Below, piece after piece: positions 54,042-61,325 of a DNA stretch of 64,000 bases. The number at the start of each line of letters is the position of its first letter. Within the stretch, counting starts at the first letter, position 1. Under the pieces are notes generated by a model. It made no database searches, was not told where the DNA came from, and was given only the letters and a program-made list of their open reading frames with translations. Source of the DNA: JAJPKR01 sp050746125 (GTDB taxonomy: Bacteria > Acidobacteriota > Terriglobia > Terriglobales > SCQP01); assembly GCA_050746125.1 (NCBI GenBank), contig JBOGKX010000005.1, forward strand, positions 13,299 to 77,298. Direction: 5' to 3'. Both the position numbers and the translations under genes were made by a program.

Positions 54042-54893
54042 CTAGTCGAGAAAATCGAGCCGCGGCCGATGCGGAATGATGCCTTGCTCGTAGCCCATCG
54101 CCAGCAGCATTTCGATGGCGCGCTTGTCCTCGGGACCGTAGCCCACGGTGCGGTGATTGACGTACATGCCAATGAATCGGTCGGCGAGACTCGGCTCCAT
54201 GTCGCGGGCAAACTGCATGGCGTAGGTCAGGCCTTCTCGCCGGTGATCGAGTCCGTACTGTATGGAGGCTTTCAGCAGCGCGGAGATCCGCTCCTGAAGT
54301 TCGAGCGGCAGATCGCGGCGAATCACGTTGCCGCCAAGCGGCAATGGCAGCCCGGTTTGCTCCAGCCACCAGGCGCCGAGATCGATTACCTTGTGCAGGC
54401 CGGCGCTGGCATAGGTGAGCTGGCCTTCGTGGATCAGCAGCCCAGCCTCGACCTTGCCCGCCTGCAAGGCAGGGACGATCTGATCGAAAGGCAGGACGGT
54501 GGTGCGAATCTGGGGCGCAAAGAGTCGCAACACCAGCGCCGAAGTGGTGCGCTCGCCGGCGATCGCGATCACCTTGCCACGCGCCTCCTCGATGGTGAGC
54601 GGGCGCGGCGCCACGATCATCGGCCCGTATCCGTAGCCGACGCTGCCGCCATGATTCAGCAAGCGGTAGCGCTCTTGCAGGTAGGGGTAGGCGTGAAAGC
54701 TGACGGCGGTAATCTCGAACTCGCCCGCCAGGGCGCGCCGATTCAGGCTCTCGATGTCGTCGAGCACGTGGGTGAAGCGCAAGTCGCCGGTATCGAGCTT
54801 GCCCTCGGCCAGGGCGTAAAACATGAACGCATCGTCGGAGTCGGGGCTGTGGGCGACGCGGATTTCACGGACCGAGGTGGAGGCGTTGGACAT
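54042..54893 (-). CDS. mqnD: 1,4-dihydroxy-6-naphthoate synthase (futalosine menaquinone pathway)
   Basis: MqnD converts cyclic dehypoxanthinylfutalosine to 1,4-dihydroxy-6-naphthoate. The 283-residue periplasmic-binding-like fold has AHSPDSDDAFMFYALAEGKL, AVSFHAYPYL, YGYGPMIVA and LIHEGQLTYAS, close to the family pattern. Thus the organism probably makes menaquinone by the futalosine route, which fits the quinol demand of NarI and the bc complex. It is a single mqn gene here; the others must lie elsewhere. A copy of the 94-bp repeat starts 34 bases upstream. Confidence 0.94.
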   Translation of the reverse strand: MSNASTSVREIRVAHSPDSDDAFMFYALAEGKLDTGDLRFTHVLDDIESLNRRALAGEFEITAVSFHAYPYLQERYRLLNHGGSVGYGYGPMIVAPRPLTIEEARGKVIAIAGERTTSALVLRLFAPQIRTTVLPFDQIVPALQAGKVEAGLLIHEGQLTYASAGLHKVIDLGAWWLEQTGLPLPLGGNVIRRDLPLELQERISALLKASIQYGLDHRREGLTYAMQFARDMEPSLADRFIGMYVNHRTVGYGPEDKRAIEMLLAMGYEQGIIPHRPRLDFLD

Positions 54894-54926
54894 GGGTCTC
54901 CCCTAGCGTACCGCGCCTGGTAATTA

Positions 54927-55020
54927 GGGCGTGGCGATAGGCGGCGCGGAGCTTCGTTGTCGGTCGCTCGGCCTCCCTCACGTACATCTCGGTACGCTCA
55001 GTCGGCCTCGCTCCCGCCGC
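54927..55020 (+). repeat. 94-bp dispersed intergenic repeat, copy B
   Basis: Second full copy of the element at 40987-41080 (90 of 94 identical). It lies between mqnD and the FecR-like gene, which end and begin close by, so the element fits into a 158-base gap. Confidence 0.9.
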
Positions 55021-55051
55021 GCGTCGCCTCCGGCACGCGCCGCGCGCGCGA

Positions 55052-55260
55052 TTAGCGGTGCACGCGGCCGTTGCCGCTCGATCTCGACGGCGCCGAATAA
55101 GAGCGGGAGGGGGCGGAATAATGAGGCGTCGAATACGAACGGGAAGGGGCGGAGTAGGAACGGCTCGGGGCGGAATACCGCGGAGCGGAGTACGAGCGGC
55201 TAGGCGCGGAATAGCGCGGAGCCGAGTACCGCGGCGAGGGCTCCGAGCGATAGCTGGGCT
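55052..55260 (-). repeat. Tandem repeat region encoding YSAPSRS-type units
   Basis: The 3' end of the FecR-like gene contains about ten imperfect 12-21-base units that encode YSAP(S/R)RS and SEPSYR-type repeats. They are a coding low-complexity region and not a mobile element. Confidence 0.7.
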
Positions 55261-57592
55261 CGGAACGGTAGGACGGCTGCGCCGAAGGCCGATAGGCCGG
55301 CTCGGAGCGGTTGTAACTGAAGGCGCCGCGCGATGAGGAAGAGGCGCTATAGCCGCGTCCGCCGCCGAAATCCGACGAAGCGCGGCTATAGACCGCCGAG
55401 GAACCCATGGGGTGGTTCTCGAAGCGAGATCCACCCCCGAGGCTGGATTGGTGAATGCGCGAGGGCGAAGCCGGCTGAGCCCGGCTGCCTGAGTCACGCG
55501 AAGGCGCGGACGAGCCGCGATTCGAGCTCGGGGCGCCGCCGCGCGCCGGCGCGCTGGGCGCCGCCATCGGGTGGTTCTCGAAGCCGCGGGAGGGAGCGCT
55601 GCCGCGCGCGGGCGGCGAACCCCGATCGACGCTCGGGTTGCTGCCGCGGTTGGGTGTGCTGGGCACGGCCGAGCCACCCATGGGATGGTTCTGGAAGCCG
55701 CCGGTATCCCCGCCGCGGCCGTTTTGACGCAGCGGCGACGGCGAAGCCGGGCGAATTTCCACTCCGCGCGCGGCGTTCACTCCGGTGTTGGCCCGGCCGG
55801 TGCCTTGGGCGCCGAAGCGCTGCCAGTTGCCTCCGCTCGAGGCGGCCGCGTCGGCGTGAGAGCTGGCGTCGGCGCGAACACCGGTTGCCGGCCGCGCCGC
55901 CGAGGAGGCACTGGGCCGCACGACCTCGAAGCGCGGCCCGGCCGGGCTGGCCGGCCGCATCGCGCGCGATTCCGCCGCCGCGCGTCCCAGGCTGGGGACC
56001 GCCGGCTGGGCGGCATCTCGCGAGCGCACCACGGCCGTGGCCGTCACGGGCGAAGCGGGTCGAACCTCCGCCGGCACGCGCGGCACCAAGCCGGCGCGGC
56101 CGCGAGCCGTCGCCACGGAGTTGTCGATGGCGCGCAACCGCGTCACCTCGCTGGGCCGCGCCACCATGGGACGACGGCTGAACACGGCGGCATCATGAAC
56201 TCTCGCCGGCGGCGCCACCGCACGCGCGCCGACCATGGGCGCCAGACTGGCGCGGGTGGGCGCGATCGGCGCCGTGCCGCGAACAGTATTCACGCCGTTC
56301 AAGGCGCGCACCGGCAGCACCCGGCCCAACTGATCCACCCGGCCATTGGCAAAGCCACGCTGCGACACGGCAATGATGCCGCCCCGCACGCGAGCGTTCG
56401 CCAGGCGCCCGATCGCTTCGCTGCGGTGCACGCGCACGCCGTTGATCGAGGTCACATTGTTGATGTTGGTAATGTTATAGATGTTCGTTATATTGGTGAT
56501 GTTGGTGATATAGCGAGCGCGGCTGTAGCCATAGTACGGCTCATAGGGGGCCAGCGGCACCCAGCCGATTCCGCCGTAGGCGCCGAACCCGAAGCCCAGG
56601 CCCCAGTTCCGGCCGCCGACGAAGAAGGAAACGTAAGCCGGCGCCCACCAGTGCGCGCCGCCAAAGGCGCCCGGCCACCAGCACCAGCCGAAGCCGGTTC
56701 TCCAGAACCAGCGTCCATAGTGATAGGGAGCCCAGCCCCACGGCTCATAGGAGACCCAGCTCCAGCCGTAATAGGGGGTCCAAGCCCAGCGGCCATAGTA
56801 ATAGGGCGACCAATCGGCCACGGTGTAGAGCGGGGTCCAGCAATTTCCGTAGCCGGGCACATACACCCAGTGGCCGTAGTAGTCGAGATCCTCGCTGCCG
56901 TACACTTGCGTGTTCACGTAGCGGTGGCGATAATCGCTGGCCTGCAAGATGCGGTTCTCGCGGTTCTGCACCCATTGATCCCAAGCGTCTTGGCTGGGCG
57001 CGGCCACGGTCTGGAATTGCGGATTGTCGCTGCCCTCGATTTGAATCTGCTCGCCGGCGCGCGCCACAACGGAACCTTGCGGCGTGAAGACCTGGGCGGC
57101 GCCATCCCATACCGTCGCGCTGGTATGGGTGGCATCCACCACGTCGATTCGCAGCGTGCCGGCTTGAGTCGGCCGGACGCTCATGTTGGGCGTGTCGATT
57201 TCGCCGTCGAGGAAGTGGTCGCCGACGGTAGTGAAGCTGACCGTTCCGCTCTTAAGTTGCACTTGCAACCTATTGCCGGCGAAACCGGCGATGGTCAGGT
57301 CGGTGCCGGATGCCATACGGACGACGTCGGCATAATCGAATTCAATTTCGGCCCGGCCTTGGGCGGGCACATAGATTTCGTCGCCTTGCACCAGCGGAGT
57401 GTTCAGCACCACCGCCGTCCAGGACTGGGCGCCCTGGCGCAGCATGCTGACGTCGCCCTCCACCAGGCTGACGCGCGCCACGCCCGGCGCATTATCGGCG
57501 CGCGCCGGGGTGGCGAAACCCAGCGCCACCGTTAAAGCCAGCAAAAGGCTGGCTAGCGTAGCTGGCCGAATCGAGTTTAGGAACTGCCGCAT
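55052..57592 (-). CDS. Exported FecR/DUF6600-like protein with low-complexity tail
   Basis: An 846-residue protein: signal peptide (LASLLLALTVALGFATPARA), then a FecR-like beta domain (VSLVEGDVSMLRQG, VQGDEIYVPAQGRAEIEF, and later ARAGEQIQIEG). A Tyr/Trp-rich block follows (WTPYYGWSWVSYEPWGWAPYHYG), typical of DUF6600. A short repeat of NIT/NIY units comes next (about 56446-56513). The remaining about 430 residues are Ser/Pro/Ala/Arg-rich and end in tandem YSAPSRS repeats. It is likely a secreted or surface-attached structural protein. A GGAGGTGCC site precedes the ATG. Confidence 0.8.
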   Translation of the reverse strand: MRQFLNSIRPATLASLLLALTVALGFATPARADNAPGVARVSLVEGDVSMLRQGAQSWTAVVLNTPLVQGDEIYVPAQGRAEIEFDYADVVRMASGTDLTIAGFAGNRLQVQLKSGTVSFTTVGDHFLDGEIDTPNMSVRPTQAGTLRIDVVDATHTSATVWDGAAQVFTPQGSVVARAGEQIQIEGSDNPQFQTVAAPSQDAWDQWVQNRENRILQASDYRHRYVNTQVYGSEDLDYYGHWVYVPGYGNCWTPLYTVADWSPYYYGRWAWTPYYGWSWVSYEPWGWAPYHYGRWFWRTGFGWCWWPGAFGGAHWWAPAYVSFFVGGRNWGLGFGFGAYGGIGWVPLAPYEPYYGYSRARYITNITNITNIYNITNINNVTSINGVRVHRSEAIGRLANARVRGGIIAVSQRGFANGRVDQLGRVLPVRALNGVNTVRGTAPIAPTRASLAPMVGARAVAPPARVHDAAVFSRRPMVARPSEVTRLRAIDNSVATARGRAGLVPRVPAEVRPASPVTATAVVRSRDAAQPAVPSLGRAAAESRAMRPASPAGPRFEVVRPSASSAARPATGVRADASSHADAAASSGGNWQRFGAQGTGRANTGVNAARGVEIRPASPSPLRQNGRGGDTGGFQNHPMGGSAVPSTPNRGSNPSVDRGSPPARGSAPSRGFENHPMAAPSAPARGGAPSSNRGSSAPSRDSGSRAQPASPSRIHQSSLGGGSRFENHPMGSSAVYSRASSDFGGGRGYSASSSSRGAFSYNRSEPAYRPSAQPSYRSEPSYRSEPSPRYSAPRYSAPSRSYSAPRYSAPSRSYSAPSRSYSTPHYSAPSRSYSAPSRSSGNGRVHR

Positions 57593-57843
57593 ATGGCACC
57601 TCCGCCGGGCTTGGCCCGGGGCCTTGCTTTTATCGTTCGTCTGTATGGATTAGGACGGGAACCCGCGCGTTTCAACTTTCGTAAGGATTTGCCGCACAGC
57701 GGGTTGCCGTGTTCAGGATATTCACGATCCCTTCATTTTCGCGGCGGCTTGGGCGCCCCTTCACCCTGGTGAGAATCTACCCCTATTTTGAACCCGAGAC
57801 GGGGCCATAACCAGCCGGCGGGAGCCGGGTTGCCACCTGTCCT

Positions 57844-58851
57844 CTAGGCCGGGGCGCGGCGCGCTGGGCGCGTTTTCCACCGCCAAGCGGAGGCGATAAT
57901 GCCCTCCAAATTGGATTGGCGCGGCTGCCACCCCGCCGCTTGCATTTTCGCGGCGGTGGCGACCAAGCGCGCCGAATCGCCGGGGCGGCGGGCGCTCTCC
58001 TGGACGGGAATTTTGCGGCCGCAAATTCGCTCGGCCGCGGCGATCACCTCGCGCACGGAATAGCCTTGTCCATTGCCGAGGTTGAAAGCATGGGCGGCCA
58101 GGTCGCAGGCGGCGGGCGGCGGCGCTTCGAGCTGGCGCAAGGCGATCACGTGCGCCTCGGCCAAATCGCGGACGTGAATGTAGTCGCGAATACAGGTGCC
58201 GTCGGGGGTGTCGTAATCGCGGCCGTAAATAGCGATCGCGGGGCGTTCGCCGGCGGCGGCCTCGAGCACCAACGGAATCAGGTGCGACTCCGGCTGGTGC
58301 CCCTCGCCGCAGCGCTCGGTGGCGCCGGCGGCGTTGAAATAGCGCAAGGCGGCGTAGCGCCAGCCGCGCGCGGCGGCATGCCAGGCCAAAGCCTGCTCGA
58401 GCATGAGTTTGCTTAGCCCGTATGGATTCACCGGGCGCAACGGCGCGCTTTCGGGAATGGGCACCGCTTCCGGCGCCCCGTAAACGGCGGCGGTGGAGGA
58501 AAGCACGAAGCGCCGCACTCCGGCCGCTTCCATGGCCTCCAACAAAACCAGCGGCCGCGCGAAATTGTTTTCGAAGTACTTGCGCGGCTCGCGCATGGAT
58601 TCGCCCACTTCGATATGAGCGGCCATGTGAATCACGGCGTGAATTTCGCGGCGGGCGAAAAGCCGGCTTACCACCGCCAGGTCGCCGACGTCGCCGGCGA
58701 CGAACTCCGCATCGGGGTGAACCGCGTCGCGGTAGCCGTGGCAAAGGTTGTCGAGCACCACCACCGCATAGCCGCGCTCAAGCAGCACCTCAACCATGAC
58801 CGCGCCGATGTAACCGGCGCCGCCGGTCACCAAAATCGTCTGCGAAGCCAC
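57844..58851 (-). CDS. galE: UDP-glucose 4-epimerase
   Basis: A 335-residue extended short-chain dehydrogenase: GGAGYIGAVMVE at the N-terminus (NAD binding), LSSTAAVYG with the catalytic Ser, and YGLSKLMLEQ with the Tyr-x3-Lys pair. It interconverts UDP-glucose and UDP-galactose and feeds polysaccharide synthesis. The C-terminal GNGQGYSVREV and GDSARLVATA fit GalE well. It stands alone with 60 bases before the next gene on the same strand. Confidence 0.95.
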   Translation of the reverse strand: MASQTILVTGGAGYIGAVMVEVLLERGYAVVVLDNLCHGYRDAVHPDAEFVAGDVGDLAVVSRLFARREIHAVIHMAAHIEVGESMREPRKYFENNFARPLVLLEAMEAAGVRRFVLSSTAAVYGAPEAVPIPESAPLRPVNPYGLSKLMLEQALAWHAAARGWRYAALRYFNAAGATERCGEGHQPESHLIPLVLEAAAGERPAIAIYGRDYDTPDGTCIRDYIHVRDLAEAHVIALRQLEAPPPAACDLAAHAFNLGNGQGYSVREVIAAAERICGRKIPVQESARRPGDSARLVATAAKMQAAGWQPRQSNLEGIIASAWRWKTRPARRAPA

Positions 58852-58911
58852 GCCTTAGGATGCCATGTTCCCGAAACGACCGAATAGCCGAGGGCGCACT
58901 GGGCCGCGTTT

Positions 58912-59550
58912 CTAAGCGCTACGCCCGCGCGCCGCGGGAAGGAACAACGCTGCCAAAAAGGCGGCCAACAGCAGAAAAGCGCCGGCCTCGCCGCCGATGC
59001 GAACATTGGCCCTCAGTTGGGCGCCCAATTCGCCCAGGCTCAGGAACGGCAAGGCATGTTGGGCGCGCTGCGCAACGGCGGCGATTTCGCGGTGCATCGC
59101 TTGCGTCAAGAGCGCGGCTGCGCCGATGGCGTAGGCAGCGGCGGCGGCACCGGCAATCGCCGCCGCCGCCATGAGCTGCCGCCACCCGCCCGCCATGGCG
59201 ACCCATACCACCACGGCACAGATGCCAGCCAGCAACAGCGTGAACGGTATGGCGACGGCTAGTCTGTAAGCCCAGGGAATCGCAGCCGACGAGCGGCCGC
59301 CCAACTCTTGCCATTGCCGGCGCAGATTCGAAACCTGGTGCAGCACTTCGCCGACCGTAGGCTGGCCCTGCGCCCGGCCCGATGAGGAGCTGGAGTGGGC
59401 GGCGCCGCCCAGCGACGCGGCAATCTGAAGCGTGGACCATTGCGCCGCCACGCCGGGAGCGGAAAAGCTCAGCGCCGGGAGGAACAGCGCGGCGATGCCA
59501 ATCCACGCCGCGATCCAGCGCAGCAAATGAACCCAAACCGATTCCACCAC
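58912..59550 (-). CDS. Membrane protein of unknown function
   Basis: A 212-residue protein with four membrane segments (WIAAWIGIAALFLPALSF, LAVAIPFTLLLAGICAVVVW, LMAAAAIAGAAAAAYAIGAAALL and AFLLLAAFLAALFLPA). Between the first two lies a soluble loop rich in Ser and Gln with a VGEVLHQVSNLRRQWQELGG helix. Not recognised. The frame is preferred to the overlapping 58919-59536 one because its hydrophobic segments are contiguous and plausible. Confidence 0.6.
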   Translation of the reverse strand: MVESVWVHLLRWIAAWIGIAALFLPALSFSAPGVAAQWSTLQIAASLGGAAHSSSSSGRAQGQPTVGEVLHQVSNLRRQWQELGGRSSAAIPWAYRLAVAIPFTLLLAGICAVVVWVAMAGGWRQLMAAAAIAGAAAAAYAIGAAALLTQAMHREIAAVAQRAQHALPFLSLGELGAQLRANVRIGGEAGAFLLLAAFLAALFLPAARGRSA

Positions 59551-59578
59551 GCGGAAAGTCTAGCGCTTGGCGCGCCTT

Positions 59579-59776
59579 TCAGGCGGCTTGTTTGTGGCGA
59601 TTGCGCAGCAGCAGCAACTCGCGCCGCGCGCGGTCGAGAACCTTCATGGCTTCTTCCAACTTGCGCTCCGCTTCTTGGCGCCGCTGCACGGAATAGACAT
59701 GCCGGGCCAGTTCGATCTGCAAAGCCTCGACACGCCGAAACGCGGAACGGTAGGCGCGTTCCTGGGGACTATCCAT
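59579..59776 (-). CDS. Short coiled-coil protein, unknown
   Basis: A 65-residue, charged, helical protein (RRVEALQIELARHVYSVQRR followed by a Lys/Glu/Leu-rich stretch) with heptad-like spacing. I start it at ATG 59776; an upstream start at 59824 adds 16 residues. Not recognised; the 28-base gap to the preceding membrane gene on the same strand suggests a shared transcript. Confidence 0.5.
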   Translation of the reverse strand: MDSPQERAYRSAFRRVEALQIELARHVYSVQRRQEAERKLEEAMKVLDRARRELLLLRNRHKQAA

Positions 59777-59937
59777 CTGACTTATTGTAGCGGCGCGGTC
59801 GCGATCCAAAGTGCGAAATCGCAAGTTGGCGCAGGGCCCGCCGTTTTCTGGACGCCGCTGGCGTTACCGGCAGCCGCGGGGCGGCGGGCGACTTCAAGGC
59901 GCTAAGCTGGGGAGTCGGCCCGCGATGGCCGGCTCTC

Positions 59938-60561
59938 ATGGCCGATCGAGTCTTTCTCAGCCTTTGGTTACCGGCGAGCGGCGAGCCGTCGCTGGCGCCG
60001 CTGGAGGCCGCTTGGCGCGCGCTGCCCGCATCGCAAGCGCGGCCGGGAATCCACGCCTTGCGAGTGACGCCACTCGATTGGGCGCAGCCGGCCTTATTCG
60101 AAGAGCAGTTCGAGCCGGGCATCGAAATCGGCGCGGCAATGACCCTCTTGGGCGAATACCTTCACGACGACTATGCCTTCGAAGCGGAGTGCGCCTGGGA
60201 TCTTTGGTTGCCGGCGGCGCCGGCGGCGCCCGGCGTAGCGGTGGTTCCGGCCTGGCGGCAAGTCGCCAGCCGCGTCCAGATCACGCTGTTGGGAAAGCTC
60301 TTCGAGCGCCCGGTCGCGACGGAGGAGGCGCACGCGCAAGGCGATTTATGGGTGGACTTGGGAACGGAAACTCTGTTCCTGGCGCCCGATCAGCCCGCCA
60401 ACGCGGAAACGCGCGGCAAGCTGCAAGAGAACGCCGCCGCGCTAGTGCGCTACTCGAATGCCCTGGCCGCGGCCGTGCATCCAACCCGTCGGCAATTGTG
60501 GTCGGAAGCGGAGGAAGATTTGGCCACTCGCTTGGCGGCGCGGCTGCATTGGGTGCAATAG
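59938..60561 (+). CDS. Hypothetical protein
   Basis: A 207-residue soluble protein without recognisable family. It opens MADRVFLSLWLPASGEPSLAPLEAAW and includes the acidic segment GEYLHDDYAFEAECAWDLW. Composition and consistent GC-rich third-position use support coding, and it lies just upstream of the DedA-like gene on the same strand. I give no function. Confidence 0.6.
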   Translation: MADRVFLSLWLPASGEPSLAPLEAAWRALPASQARPGIHALRVTPLDWAQPALFEEQFEPGIEIGAAMTLLGEYLHDDYAFEAECAWDLWLPAAPAAPGVAVVPAWRQVASRVQITLLGKLFERPVATEEAHAQGDLWVDLGTETLFLAPDQPANAETRGKLQENAAALVRYSNALAAAVHPTRRQLWSEAEEDLATRLAARLHWVQ

Positions 60562-60644
60562 ACCAACTCGCGCGGGCTGGCGGCTCGCGGCTCGGACGCT
60601 TGAGTGGGCTTGCCTGGCTGGCGCCTCTCCAAGCCAGAAGGCCC

Positions 60645-61301
60645 ATGCTGCCGGCAGCGCAAGGCTGGGTCGGCGCAGTCTTCTACTTCTTCTTCAATTT
60701 GGGATTCTTCGGCCTGGTGCTGCTGAGCGCGCTCGACTCCAGCTTTTTGACGCTGCCTTTTGCCAACGACATTTTGGTCATCGTGCTTTCTTCCGTGCAC
60801 CACGGCAAATTCTGGTGGTACGCGCTGGGAGCGACGATCGGATCGGTGATCGGCTCGTATGTTATGTACTGGGTCGGACTAAAAGGCGGCGAGACGTTCA
60901 TCAAGGCGCACATCTCGCCGGCAAAGTACGACCAGTTGCACGAGCGCGTCGGCGGCCGCGCCCCGGAGATCCTGGCGCTGCCAGCTATCATTCCGCCGCC
61001 GTTTCCCTACACTCCCTGGGTGCTGGCGGCGGGCGCGCTGGAAGTGCCGCGCAATCGTTTCATGCTCAGCATCGGCGCCATGCGCGCCGTTCGCTTCTTC
61101 GCCGAAGCCATTTTGGGGACCATCTTCGGGCGCGGCATCGTGAAATGGCTGAGCACGCCGAGTTTCCGCTATCTGATTTACTTCCTGATTTTTGTCGCCA
61201 TCGCCGCCAGCGCTTACTCGATCTATCGGCTGTTTCGAGCCACGCGGCGGCGGCCGACGCAGCCGGCGCAAAAGCAGCCACCCTCGTCGCACGCGGCTTG
61301 A
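60645..61301 (+). CDS. DedA-like (VTT domain) membrane protein
   Basis: A 218-residue membrane protein with about five membrane segments. The conserved pieces are SALDSSFLTLPFANDILVIV, GSVIGSYVMYWVGLKGGE and the loop PAIIPPPFPYTPWVLAAGAL. The family (DedA/SNARE-associated, VTT) functions in membrane homeostasis, and some members flip polyprenyl-phosphate or phospholipids. A C-terminal hydrophilic tail (RATRRRPTQPAQKQ) follows. ATG 60645 gives the canonical N-terminus. metH begins 24 bases later. Confidence 0.9.
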   Translation: MLPAAQGWVGAVFYFFFNLGFFGLVLLSALDSSFLTLPFANDILVIVLSSVHHGKFWWYALGATIGSVIGSYVMYWVGLKGGETFIKAHISPAKYDQLHERVGGRAPEILALPAIIPPPFPYTPWVLAAGALEVPRNRFMLSIGAMRAVRFFAEAILGTIFGRGIVKWLSTPSFRYLIYFLIFVAIAASAYSIYRLFRATRRRPTQPAQKQPPSSHAA

Positions 61302-61325
61302 GGGCGGGGTTGGTAAACTTGAAAG

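Noticed and set aside
58919..59536. Overlapping 205-codon frame in the same place as the four-segment membrane protein
   Set aside because: Its translation is Arg/Gly-rich with no membrane segments; the 58912-59550 frame is far more protein-like.
61302..61325. A cobalamin riboswitch upstream of metH
   Set aside because: Only 24 bases separate metH from the DedA-like gene; no room for the aptamer.
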